A stretch of DNA of 64,000 nt from assembly GCF_049723905.1 (NCBI RefSeq), contig NZ_JBJKFD010000001.1, positions 1,798,001-1,862,000 of the forward strand. Direction: 5' to 3'. Made by a program: the position numbers and the translations under genes. This DNA comes from G963665185 sp049723905 (GTDB lineage: Bacteria; Desulfobacterota; Desulfovibrionia; Desulfovibrionales; Desulfovibrionaceae). The notes under the pieces were generated by a model, which did no database searches, was not told the DNA's origin, and saw only the letters and a program-made list of their open reading frames with translations. Of this stretch, positions 25,879 through 33,828 are shown in pieces. Position 1 is the first letter of the stretch; the number at the start of each line of letters is the position of its first letter.

Positions 25879-25908
25879 TGACCAACGGTCATTTTTTGAC
25901 CATCGGTA
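25879..25908. promoter_or_regulatory. Operator candidate between nitroreductase and TetR genes
   Basis: TGACCAACGGTCA (25879-25891, itself a palindrome) is followed after five T by TGACCATCGGTA (25897-25908). Together they form an imperfect inverted repeat 28 bp before the TetR start, as expected for autoregulation by a TetR repressor. Confidence 0.5.
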
Positions 25909-25935
25909 GCCAAAACGACGTTCAAGGAGCACTCA

Positions 25936-26538
25936 ATGGCCCGCAGGCAGCAGGAAAAGTCACGACAAACAGGCGACGAACTTTTGGCCGCAGCAACCGA
26001 GCTGTTCGGTACAAAGGGATTTGCCGCCACGTCGGTGAACGACATCACCGAACGCGCGGGCTATGCCAAGGGCAGCTTCTATCGCCATTTCAAGAGCAAA
26101 GACGAACTTTTTCTACGCATCGTGGCCGACAAGCTTGCCGATTACCGCATGCGGCGCGACCGGCAAATAACCGCGGCCCGCAGCCTGGACGACGTCTACG
26201 CCATCATCTGGGATTTCCTGGAGTCCATAGTTCAGGACAAGGGCTGGTCCGCATCGTTTCTGGAGTTCACCATCCACGCCTCGCGAAATCCCGACCTGTG
26301 CGCAGAACTCAACAACGGCGTATACCGCCTGTCCAACGACATTTTCGCGGGCATGGTTCGCCCGTTTCTGCCCGAAGGCTATCCCCCGGAAAAACTCGGT
26401 GCGTTCAACACCGCCCTTTTCGAGGGATTTCTCATCCACAATCTGCTGGGAACCGGCACACTGGACACCGCCGATATCCGCCAGGCGGCATTGAACCTGG
26501 CCAAGTCGTTCATTGCCGCGCCCAAGGAGCACTCATGA
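25936..26538 (+). CDS. TetR-family transcriptional regulator
   Basis: A 200-residue repressor with the TetR DNA-binding domain at residues 12-58 (LLAAATELFGTKGFAATSVN, DITERAGYAKGSFYRHFKSK) and a helical ligand-binding half. The ATG has AAGGAG six bases upstream. Its stop overlaps the start of dctP (ATGA), so it is cotranscribed with the TRAP transporter and probably controls it, and perhaps the divergent nitroreductase, through the palindrome at 25879-25908. The ligand is unknown, probably the transported carboxylate or a derivative. Confidence 0.9.
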   Translation: MARRQQEKSRQTGDELLAAATELFGTKGFAATSVNDITERAGYAKGSFYRHFKSKDELFLRIVADKLADYRMRRDRQITAARSLDDVYAIIWDFLESIVQDKGWSASFLEFTIHASRNPDLCAELNNGVYRLSNDIFAGMVRPFLPEGYPPEKLGAFNTALFEGFLIHNLLGTGTLDTADIRQAALNLAKSFIAAPKEHS

Positions 26539-27542
26539 AAAAATCACTTTGTCTGTTCAGCATGCTGGCCTTGTGCCTGTCTTTTCTGGCCCAGCCCGCA
26601 CAGGCCCAAACCCGGTTGTCCTACAGCTGTTTCTTCCCGCCCACCCATGTGCAGGCCAAGCTGGCCGAAGAGTGGTGCAAGGAAGTGGAAAAACGCACCA
26701 ACGGCCAAGTCGTTGTGGACTTCTACCCCGGCGGCACCCTTACCAAGGCGCCCCAGACATATGACGGCGTGGTCCAGGGCATGTCCGACATCGGCATGTC
26801 CGCCCTGGCCTACTCGCGCGGCCGCTTCCCGGTAATGGCCACTGTAGACCTTCCCCTGGGCTACACCAGCGGCAAGGACGCCACCCGCGTGGCCAATGCC
26901 GTGGCTGAAAAATTTCATCCTGCCGAACTCGATGACGTGGAAGTGATGTACTTCCATGCCCACGGTCCCGGCCTGCTGCACACCAAAAAAGTTCCCGTAC
27001 ACACCTTGGCCGACCTCAAGGGCCTCAAGATCCGCTCCACGGGCAACAGCGCCAAGGTCGTGGAAGCCTGCGGCGGAACGCCCGTAGCCATGTCCATGCC
27101 CGACAGCTACCAGAGCATCCGCAAGGGCATAGTGGATGGCAGCTTCTACCCGGTTGAAACCAACAAGGGCTGGCGCATGGCCGAGGTTGTGGACTACATG
27201 ACCGAAACCTTTCCCGTGGGCTACACCACCACCTTTTTCGTTGTCATAAACAAGGACAAGTGGAACAGCCTGCCCAAGGACGTGCAACAGACCATCCGCG
27301 CCATCAACACGGAGTGGACCGCCAAACACGGTGCCGCCTGGGACGAAAGCGACAAGGTGGGCCGCGAGTTCTTCCTTAAAAAGAAAGGCAAAATCATTCC
27401 TCTCACCGACGAGGAAGCCAAGGCCTGGCACGACGCAGCCACCCCCATCATTGCCCAGTACGCCGAAGAACTCGAGTCCAAGGGGCTGAACGGCAAGGAA
27501 ATAGTGGACTTCACCATCGCCACGCTCAATGAGGGGAAATAA
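26535..27542 (+). CDS. TRAP transporter substrate-binding protein (DctP family)
   Basis: A 335-residue periplasmic binding protein. Its signal peptide (residues 1 to about 24) ends QPAQAQ, and the mature part starts TRLSYSCFFPPTHVQAKLAEEW, typical of DctP. The family ligand-site region LKGLKIRSTGNSAKVVEACGGTPVAM carries the conserved Arg that binds the substrate carboxylate. It captures an organic acid for the membrane subunits encoded at 27549 and 28866. The upstream reading frame is open well beyond the ATG, but the signal peptide and the overlap with tetR fix the start. Confidence 0.92.
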   Translation: MKKSLCLFSMLALCLSFLAQPAQAQTRLSYSCFFPPTHVQAKLAEEWCKEVEKRTNGQVVVDFYPGGTLTKAPQTYDGVVQGMSDIGMSALAYSRGRFPVMATVDLPLGYTSGKDATRVANAVAEKFHPAELDDVEVMYFHAHGPGLLHTKKVPVHTLADLKGLKIRSTGNSAKVVEACGGTPVAMSMPDSYQSIRKGIVDGSFYPVETNKGWRMAEVVDYMTETFPVGYTTTFFVVINKDKWNSLPKDVQQTIRAINTEWTAKHGAAWDESDKVGREFFLKKKGKIIPLTDEEAKAWHDAATPIIAQYAEELESKGLNGKEIVDFTIATLNEGK

Positions 27543-27548
27543 GGTTCC

Positions 27549-28022
27549 ATGCAGACCTCGCTTCTCGACCGCACGGAAAGATTCCTGCGCAACATCGCCG
27601 CAGCGTGCCTGGCAGCCATGGCCCTGCTGACCTGCTGCGACGTGGTGGGACGCGGCATGGGCCATCCCATCTTCGGCTCGGAAGAAATCGTGGCCTTTAT
27701 GGCCGCCCTGTGCATGGCCTTTGCCCTGCCCTTTGCCCATAGCCAGCGCAGCCACATCGGCGTGGAAATCCTGTACAGACGGCTGGGCGAGAAGACCCGG
27801 AAAATCACCGACATCGTCACTTCGCTGCTGGCTCTCGGGCTCTTCTGCCTGGTGACCTGGCAAATGGCAGGCTACGCCATGGATAAATACCACTCCGGCG
27901 TGCTCTCCATGAACCTGGAACTGCCCGAGTACACCATTGTCGCGGCAACCGCCGCAGGCTTTGCCGTGTTCTGCCTGCGCCTGGCCGTGGATGTGAAGAA
28001 ACTATTGGTGGGGGAGAGGTAA
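27549..28022 (+). CDS. TRAP transporter small membrane subunit (DctQ family)
   Basis: A 157-residue protein with four transmembrane segments (AACLAAMALLTCCDVVGRG, IVAFMAALCMAFALPFAHS, DIVTSLLALGLFCLVTWQM, YTIVAATAAGFAVFCLRLA) and the DctQ-type motif HIGVEILYRRL. It starts 6 bp after dctP. The large subunit normally follows at once, but here it is 843 bp away behind repeats. Confidence 0.9.
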   Translation: MQTSLLDRTERFLRNIAAACLAAMALLTCCDVVGRGMGHPIFGSEEIVAFMAALCMAFALPFAHSQRSHIGVEILYRRLGEKTRKITDIVTSLLALGLFCLVTWQMAGYAMDKYHSGVLSMNLELPEYTIVAATAAGFAVFCLRLAVDVKKLLVGER

Positions 28023-28032
28023 GAGAAGATGC

Positions 28033-28500
28033 GAGGGGGAAACCTTTCTGAAGAAAGGTTCTCCCCCTCGCGCTCCCCTTTCCAAAGACTTTTACTATTA
28101 AGGATAATGTAGGGTTTCAGCGGATGAAAGAACCTTTCTTCAGATCAGCCGCCGCAAGGCGGACCAGTGCGGAGCACCGTGAGGGTGAAGCGAAACCACG
28201 CTTTCGCATAGCCCGATCCCGCAAAGACAACGTCCTTTGCGCTTCCTGAAGGTCAGAAAGGTTATCCCCTCGCGCTCCCCTTCCAAAGACTTTTACTATT
28301 AAGGATAATGTGGGGATTCAGCGGACGAATGAACCTTTCTTCAGATCAACCGCCGCAAGGCGGATCGGTGCGAAGCACCGTGAGGGAGAAGCGAAACCAC
28401 GCTTTCGCATAGCCCGATCCCGCAAAGGCAACGTCCTTTGCGCTTCCTGAAGGTCAGAAAGGTTATCCCCTCGCGCTCCCCTTCCAAAGACTTTTAACCT
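28033..28500. repeat. Terminator-like hairpin plus two-and-a-bit tandem 201-bp repeats
   Basis: At 28033-28069 GAGGGGGAAACCTTTCT pairs with AGAAAGGTTCTCCCCCTC. After it, a unit starting CTCGCGCTCCCCTTCCAAAG begins at 28067, again at 28269, and partially at 28470 (periods 202 and 201). Within each unit an outer pair AACCTTTCT ... AGAAAGGTT encloses smaller stems such as GCGAAA/TTTCGC and CCGC/GCGG. A further, more divergent partial copy lies at about 28560-28675. This fills most of the 843-bp gap between dctQ and dctM. Confidence 0.85.
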
Positions 28501-28718
28501 TAAAAAATGGGGATTCAACAGGGGGATACCCCATTCGCAAGCGCGGACAGTATATTCAATACGTCCCGCGAAGCGAAATAAGGCAGCAACGACACCGAAA
28601 TCAAAAATCGGCGGCTTGCAAGAAAGGTTCTCCCCCACCGCGCTCCCCCTTTCCAAAGACTTTTATTATTGAAGAGTGCCCTTTCCCTTTGAGCCTCTTC
28701 CCCAATTTTTAACCCGGC

Positions 28719-28780
28719 TTGTTTTTTTGGCTTGAGCCCCATGGCCGCATGCGGCCATGGGGCTCAAGCCAAAAAAACAA
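28719..28780. repeat. Perfect 62-bp palindrome with bidirectional terminator character
   Basis: Bases 28719-28749 and 28750-28780 are exact reverse complements without a spacer (centre GCA/TGC). Each strand ends in a run of seven T after a GC-rich stem, so it could terminate transcription both ways. Just after it (about 28787-28845) lies another GC-rich hairpin pair, CCAGGAGG/CCTCCTGG and GGGGGC/GCCCCC. Then come AAGGAG and the dctM start. Confidence 0.95.
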
Positions 28781-28865
28781 ATCGCAGGTCCAGGAGGCCG
28801 TTGCCTCCTGGCGGGGGTTCGGGGGCAGCGCCCCCGCCCACCCCATCCTTATAAAGGAGCATCAT

Positions 28866-30179
28866 TTGGATCCGACGATAGCTGGCATTGTGGGCGTAGT
28901 TGTGATGATCGCCCTGTTTATGACGCGCATGCCTGTTGCATACGTGATGACGCTGGTGGGTTTTGTAGGCTTTTCCTCCCTGATTTCCCTGCAGGGCGGA
29001 CTGAGCCTGCTTTCGCGCAGCATGTATCAGGTCTTTTCCTCGTACGAGCTGAGCACCATCCCCCTGTTCATCCTGATGGGACAGATCGCCTTCAACTGCG
29101 GCATCAGTAAACGTCTGTACCATACGGCTTACTGCTTCCTTGGCAACGTGAAGGGCGGGCTGTCCATGGCCACGGTAACGGCCTGTACGGCGTTCGGCGC
29201 AGTGTGCGGGTCGAGCCCGGCAACGGCTGCAACCATGGCCACCGTGGGCATCCCGGAGATGAGGCGCTACGGATATTCGGACGATCTGGCCGCGGGCAGC
29301 GTGGCTTCTGGCGGTGGCTTGGGCATGATCATGCCGCCGAGTGTGGTACTGATAGTGTATGGCGTGCTTACGGAACAGTCCATCGGCGAGTTGTTCGTGG
29401 CGGGCATAGTGCCTGCAATGCTGCTGACCGTGCTTTTTATTGGAGCGGTCTGGCTGACCTGCCGCAGGCACCCGGAAAAAGGCCCCAAGGGCGAACCGGT
29501 GAGCATGGCGGAAAAGTTGCGCTCGTTGGGCGGGCTGGCAGATACCATTGTGGTGTTCGTGCTGGTGATAGGCGGACTGTTCAAGGGATGGTTCACACCA
29601 ACCGAAGCGGCTTCCGTAGGTGTGTTGGGCGTGGCCGGTGTTTCGCTGGTACGGGGCTCGCTGACCTGGAAGGGGCTGCTCAAGTCATTGGACGAAACCC
29701 TGCGGACCTCGTGCATGGTGCTATTTCTCATTGCCGGGGCAACGGTTTTCGGCAAATTCCTGGCAGTCACGCGCATTCCGTTCAACATCGCCTCGTGGGT
29801 GGCATCGTTCGATCTTGCTCCGGCTGTGGTGATGTGCCTGATCGTCCTGATATTTTTTCTGGGCGGCTGTTTCATGGATTCGCTGGCCCTGATCATGCTG
29901 ACCATTCCGGTATTTTTCCCGGTGGTCATGGACCTGGGGTGCGATCCCATATGGTTCGGTGTGGTTATCGTGCTGGTCACGGAGATGGGAGTGATCACAC
30001 CGCCGGTGGGGGTCAACGTCTACGTGGTCTACGGCGTAACCCAGCACATGGGGCAGCATATTGCGCTGGAATCCATATTCAAGGGCATACTGCCCTTTCT
30101 GCTGGCCATTGTGGTCGGGCTGGCGCTGTTCTTCGTGTTCCCGGACATTGTGACGTTTCTGCCTTATTTAATGTATTAG
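28866..30179 (+). CDS. TRAP transporter large membrane subunit (DctM family)
   Basis: A 437-residue integral membrane protein with about twelve hydrophobic segments. Features include the family regions TRMPVAYVMTLVGFVGFSSL, CTAFGAVCGSSPATAATMAT, MIMPPSVVLIVYGVLTEQSI and TPPVGVNVYVVYGV. The best start is TTG at 28866 (AAAGGAG six bases upstream), because the protein then begins at the usual point and earlier ATGs lie inside the palindrome. It forms the Na+-driven transport channel with DctQ and DctP. A non-ATG start and terminators upstream may lower its expression relative to dctPQ. Confidence 0.88.
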   Translation: MDPTIAGIVGVVVMIALFMTRMPVAYVMTLVGFVGFSSLISLQGGLSLLSRSMYQVFSSYELSTIPLFILMGQIAFNCGISKRLYHTAYCFLGNVKGGLSMATVTACTAFGAVCGSSPATAATMATVGIPEMRRYGYSDDLAAGSVASGGGLGMIMPPSVVLIVYGVLTEQSIGELFVAGIVPAMLLTVLFIGAVWLTCRRHPEKGPKGEPVSMAEKLRSLGGLADTIVVFVLVIGGLFKGWFTPTEAASVGVLGVAGVSLVRGSLTWKGLLKSLDETLRTSCMVLFLIAGATVFGKFLAVTRIPFNIASWVASFDLAPAVVMCLIVLIFFLGGCFMDSLALIMLTIPVFFPVVMDLGCDPIWFGVVIVLVTEMGVITPPVGVNVYVVYGVTQHMGQHIALESIFKGILPFLLAIVVGLALFFVFPDIVTFLPYLMY

Positions 30180-30517
30180 AAGGCCTGGGTATTTCTTCCG
30201 AAACGATCGGCAAGACGCCGCATGCACCTGCGTCAAGACGCACGCCGTGCGAGTAATGGCGAAGCGGACTGCTCCATACGGAACAATTCGGGGAAGGAGA
30301 AAGGTCCGACAGGAAGAGCGGCGAGAAAAGGCCTGCCGGTAAAGTTGAATCTGACAGCAACGCCAAAAGGCAGGAAGATCAGAAAATTATCAAGGCAACG
30401 ACACAAACATGTCTTTTGCTGCAATAAAAAAAAGCATCACGCCCTGATACCAAAATGGTTCCAGGGCGAGATGCTTTTGTACGAAAGAATGGCTGCGATC
30501 AGAAAGACCGCATAAAA
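30180..30517. other. Gap between dctM and rpmB
   Basis: A 338-bp gap between convergent genes. The only feature I can support is the terminator at 30427-30478. The rest (30180-30426) has no recognisable gene or repeat. Confidence 0.5.
30427..30478 (-). terminator. Terminator shared by rpmB and dctM
   Basis: GCATCACGCCCTG (30434-30446) pairs with CAGGGCGAGATGC (30462-30474) with one A-A mismatch. A run of A precedes the stem and TTTT follows it, so it can serve the minus-strand rpmB and the plus-strand TRAP operon. Confidence 0.8.
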
Positions 30518-30730
30518 TTATTCTTCGATCTGACGGGCTGCAGGCTTGGCCACTTTGCCGGAGCGGATGCAGGTAGTGCACACGTTCATGCATTTGACTT
30601 CGCCGGAGTCGAGCTGCACCCGAACCTTCTGCAGGTTGGGCTTGAAGACGCGCTTTGTTTTAATGTTGGAATGGCTGACGTTATTGCCGACCTGACGCAT
30701 TTTGCCGCAGATTTCGCATTGTTTAGGCAT
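30518..30730 (-). CDS. rpmB: Ribosomal protein bL28
   Basis: A 70-residue large-subunit protein. It starts MPKQCEICGKMRQVGNNVSH, with zinc-binding CxxC pairs (CEIC and CTTC), then NIKTKRVFKPNLQKVRV, as in bL28. In-frame sequence upstream is open but does not belong to the protein. It is divergent from the DUF177/rpmF operon. Confidence 0.95.
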   Translation of the reverse strand: MPKQCEICGKMRQVGNNVSHSNIKTKRVFKPNLQKVRVQLDSGEVKCMNVCTTCIRSGKVAKPAARQIEE

Positions 30731-30855
30731 GGTCCGTATCCTCCACGTATGGTATCGGACCTGAGTCCGACGAAATGTACGATTAAAAAACCCCTGCCTC
30801 AGCAAGGAACCAAGCTCTTTATCCACAATCTGAAAAAATGGCAACCCCTTTTTTC

Positions 30856-30884
30856 TTGACAACGGTCACCGTTCCCAATAGGTA
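30856..30884 (+). promoter_or_regulatory. Promoter with palindromic operator for the fatty-acid operon
   Basis: -35 TTGACA (30856-30861), a 17-bp spacer and -10 TAGGTA (30879-30884) lie 20 bp before the DUF177 gene. The spacer begins with the perfect palindrome ACGGTCACCGT (30862-30872), which would let a repressor block RNA polymerase. The regulator is not identified. Confidence 0.55.
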
Positions 30885-30904
30885 GACCTTCCTTGTGAGG
30901 ATGT

Positions 30905-31429
30905 ATGCCAGAATTATGGATTAAACTCGACGAACTGCCCGCTGAGGGGAAGACGGTTTCCGTGGCCGATAATGGCCTGTGGGAAGCCTTCTTCAATGAT
31001 TTCACAATCCCCGCCGTTATTTCCGCCCCCATAGAGGCGACCCTGACGGTAAAGGAAGCGGGCGAAGGCGTTCTTATAGAAGGTTCGCTGCAAGGTGCCA
31101 TCACCTTGCCGTGCGACCGTTGCATCGAGCCAACCCAAATCGATATCGGCACGGAGTTCGAATCCTTCGAGGAAGAGAACACGCCGGAAGAAGATGCGGA
31201 AGGGCCGTCTTTTCTGCGTATGGAAGATGGCGAGTTGGAGCTTGATGCCGCGGGCATTCTCTGGCAACAGATTGCTTTGCAGCTGCCGACCAAAGTGTTG
31301 TGCAAGCCGTCCTGCAAAGGTTTGTGCCCCAAGTGTGGCGCAGACCTTAATGAAGGCGACTGCGGCTGCGACAGCAAGGACTATGATCCCCGTATGGCCG
31401 TTTTGCGCGGTCTGAAGGTCAACAAGTAA
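30905..31429 (+). CDS. DUF177 (YceD-like) protein
   Basis: A 174-residue protein encoded directly upstream of rpmF, as in most bacteria. The family core LPCDRCIEPTQIDIGTEFE is present with its CxxC, and the C-terminal second zinc pair is CKGLCPKCGADLN. In E. coli and plants the family is linked to 23S rRNA maturation. It starts the operon that runs into plsX and fabH. Confidence 0.9.
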   Translation: MPELWIKLDELPAEGKTVSVADNGLWEAFFNDFTIPAVISAPIEATLTVKEAGEGVLIEGSLQGAITLPCDRCIEPTQIDIGTEFESFEEENTPEEDAEGPSFLRMEDGELELDAAGILWQQIALQLPTKVLCKPSCKGLCPKCGADLNEGDCGCDSKDYDPRMAVLRGLKVNK

Positions 31430-31480
31430 TTCCCTGCGCCCCGGCCTGTTGCCGCGGTGCATGAATAAGGAGAGGCGAAA

Positions 31481-31660
31481 ATGGCATTACCCAAGAAGAA
31501 AACGTCCAAGTCCAAGAAGGGAATGCGTCGTTCCCATCACAGCGTACCGGTCCCCACGGTAGTTTACTGCGAATGCGGCGAACCCACCCTGCCCCACAAG
31601 ATTTGCGCCAGCTGCGGAACCTATAAAGGCCGCCAGATGCTGCGCATTGAAGATGAATAA
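31481..31660 (+). CDS. rpmF: Ribosomal protein bL32
   Basis: A 59-residue protein that begins MALPKKKTSKSKKGMRRSHH and has a zinc ribbon CECGEP ... CASCG, the bL32 pattern. GGAGAGG lies seven bases before the ATG. The stop overlaps the plsX start by 8 bases, so ribosome and phospholipid genes are coupled here. Confidence 0.95.
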   Translation: MALPKKKTSKSKKGMRRSHHSVPVPTVVYCECGEPTLPHKICASCGTYKGRQMLRIEDE

Positions 31661-32693
31661 CAGACCACGCATTGCCGTGGACGCCATGGGCGGGGACATC
31701 GGTCCTTCCGTGGTCGTGCCCGGCGCCGTCAGTGCCGCCAAGAAAAACGGCATTGATCTTATTTTGGTAGGCAAGCCCGGTGAAATTGAAGATGAGCTGG
31801 GCAAACTGGACACGGACGGTCTCGCAATAGAGGTGGTGGAAGCCACTGAAATTGCGACCATGAAAGACAAACCCACGGATGTGGTGCGTCGCAAAAAAGA
31901 TTCGTCCATCTATGTTGCCTGCCGGTTGGTTCGCGATGGAAATGCCGACGGCTTTGTCAGTGCCGGAAACACCGGTGCTACCTTGGCCTGCGGCATTTTC
32001 GTGCTGGGCCGATTAAAGGGCGTCGAGCGGCCCGCTCTGGCCAGCATTCTGCCCACGGAAAAGAAGCCCTTGGTCCTTGTGGACGTTGGGGCGAATGTGG
32101 ATGCCAAAGCATCGCAGCTCATCCAGTTCGGCATTATGGCGGACTGTCTGGCGACTACGGTGCTGGATTACCACAATCCCAGGATTGCCCTGCTTTCCAT
32201 CGGTGAAGAGGAAGGCAAAGGCAACAGTCAGATCAAACAGGCCTTTGATATGCTCCGGAGTTCCTCGCTGAACTTCACAGGCAATGTCGAAGGTCGGGAC
32301 TTGTTCACGGGCGACGTGGACATAGTGGTCTGCGACGGGTTTGTGGGCAATGTCGCGCTCAAGCTTTCCGAGGGGCTTTCCACGTCGTTGGCAAGGCTGC
32401 TCAAGCGCGAGCTGCTGGGTAACCTTTTTTCCAAATTGGGCACCCTGCTATCGTCTGGCGCTTTAAAGCGTTTTAAACGCCTTGTAGACTATGCGGAATA
32501 CGGCGGAGCACCTTTGCTGGGCCTTAACGGCATCGGCATTGTCTGCCATGGCGCATCCAACGAAAAAGCCATGATGAACGCCGTAAAAATGGCGGCCAGA
32601 TACATGGAAAACGGCGCCAACGACCGCATCAGCCAACGGATAACCGAAAGCAGCGATCTGACCCGCTTCAGCCGCGGCAGACAATCAGCCTGA
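31653..32693 (+). CDS. plsX: Phosphate acyltransferase PlsX
   Basis: A 346-residue peripheral enzyme that makes acyl-phosphate from acyl-ACP, the first step of phospholipid synthesis. It begins RPRIAVDAMGGDIGPSVVVPG and contains DGFVSAGNTGATLACG, NVEGRDLFTGDVDIVVCDGFVGN and GAPLLGLNGIGIVCHGASNEKA, all typical of PlsX. The ATG at 31653 overlaps rpmF (ATGAATAA). A TTG two codons upstream is less likely. Confidence 0.95.
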   Translation: MNNRPRIAVDAMGGDIGPSVVVPGAVSAAKKNGIDLILVGKPGEIEDELGKLDTDGLAIEVVEATEIATMKDKPTDVVRRKKDSSIYVACRLVRDGNADGFVSAGNTGATLACGIFVLGRLKGVERPALASILPTEKKPLVLVDVGANVDAKASQLIQFGIMADCLATTVLDYHNPRIALLSIGEEEGKGNSQIKQAFDMLRSSSLNFTGNVEGRDLFTGDVDIVVCDGFVGNVALKLSEGLSTSLARLLKRELLGNLFSKLGTLLSSGALKRFKRLVDYAEYGGAPLLGLNGIGIVCHGASNEKAMMNAVKMAARYMENGANDRISQRITESSDLTRFSRGRQSA

Positions 32694-32745
32694 ACGCCGC
32701 ACCCTGCGGCCGCCCCGGTTTCTCCGGGCGGGAGAACTCACCGAC

Positions 32746-33756
32746 ATGCCAGTCATTGAACAGAGCGTCATCCGGGGATTGGGATTTCATGTCCCCGAAC
32801 GCATACTGACCAACAAGGATCTGGAAGAACTAGTAGAGACCTCGGACGAGTGGATCACCACTCGTACGGGTATCAAGGAACGCCATATCGCCGCCGAAGG
32901 CGAGGCGCTTTCCGATATAGCTCTGCAGGCAGCCAAAAAGGCGCTTGCCGATGCGCACATGGAAGCCGACGATCTGACCCATATAATCGTCGCAACCTGT
33001 ACGCCGGATTCCTACTGCCCCAATACGGCCTGCATCCTTGAACACAAATTGGGCGTTTCCGGAAAAATCGCCTTTGATATCAACGCAGCCTGCACCGGAT
33101 TCACGTACAATCTGGAAATGGCCCGTTCCATCATCGCGCTTCGCCCGGATTCCGTTGTCCTCATTATAGGCGGCGACATTCTGTCCTCGCGCACCAACTG
33201 GGCAGACCGCACCACCTGCGTTCTTTTCGGTGACGGAGCCGGGGCAGCAGTGCTTACAGGCGCCTCCAACGACAATGGGAAGGGACTCAAGGGCCGCATT
33301 CTGGACACGATCCTCAGCAGCGATGGTTCCATCGGCGACATGCTCAAATTCAACGGCGGCGGTTCCAGTGCCCCCTATTCTCTGGGCCATGTCGTTACGG
33401 AAAATCATTTCATCAGCATGCAGGGACGCGAAGTGTTCAAACACGCCATTCGCAACATGGTTGCCGTGTCGCAGGAAATCCTGGACCGCAACAAAGTGTC
33501 CACGGACGACGTCAGCCTTGTCATTACCCATCAGGCCAACCTGCGCATCATCGAATCCCTCGGCAAAAAGCTGGGCATTACCGACGAGCGCGTTTTCGTC
33601 AACTTGCACAAGTACGGCAACACGTCCGCCGCCACCATCCCCATTGCCCTGGCAGAGGCCAGGGAACAGAACCGACTGACCAAGGACAGCCTGCTTCTGG
33701 TGGCTGCTTTCGGCGGAGGATTCACCTGGGGATCGGCACTCGTACGCTTCGAATAA
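32746..33756 (+). CDS. fabH: 3-oxoacyl-ACP synthase III
   Basis: A 336-residue condensing enzyme that starts fatty-acid synthesis from acyl-CoA and malonyl-ACP. The active-site Cys is in NAACTGFTYNLEMA, and His and Asn are in VITHQANLRIIESLG and NLHKYGNTSAATIPIALAEA. The C-terminal DSLLLVAAFGGGFTWGSALV is also typical. It lies 52 bp after plsX in the usual order. Confidence 0.95.
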   Translation: MPVIEQSVIRGLGFHVPERILTNKDLEELVETSDEWITTRTGIKERHIAAEGEALSDIALQAAKKALADAHMEADDLTHIIVATCTPDSYCPNTACILEHKLGVSGKIAFDINAACTGFTYNLEMARSIIALRPDSVVLIIGGDILSSRTNWADRTTCVLFGDGAGAAVLTGASNDNGKGLKGRILDTILSSDGSIGDMLKFNGGGSSAPYSLGHVVTENHFISMQGREVFKHAIRNMVAVSQEILDRNKVSTDDVSLVITHQANLRIIESLGKKLGITDERVFVNLHKYGNTSAATIPIALAEAREQNRLTKDSLLLVAAFGGGFTWGSALVRFE

Positions 33757-33828
33757 TTTGCGCTCGTTTGCAGATTAGGCTACAAGATGGCGAAATTTTA
33801 GAACGCTAACCCCCGCGAAATCATACCC

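Noticed and set aside
25836..26534. N-terminal extension of the TRAP binding protein by more than 200 residues
   Set aside because: The frame is open only because it shadows the TetR gene; the signal peptide begins at 26535.
26544..27893. A 449-codon minus-strand open frame over the TRAP genes
   Set aside because: It is antisense to dctP and dctQ and very Gly/His-rich, without a ribosome site or recognisable family.
28067..28500. CRISPR array
   Set aside because: The repeats are about 201 bp long and contiguous, without short repeats and unique spacers, and no cas genes are near.
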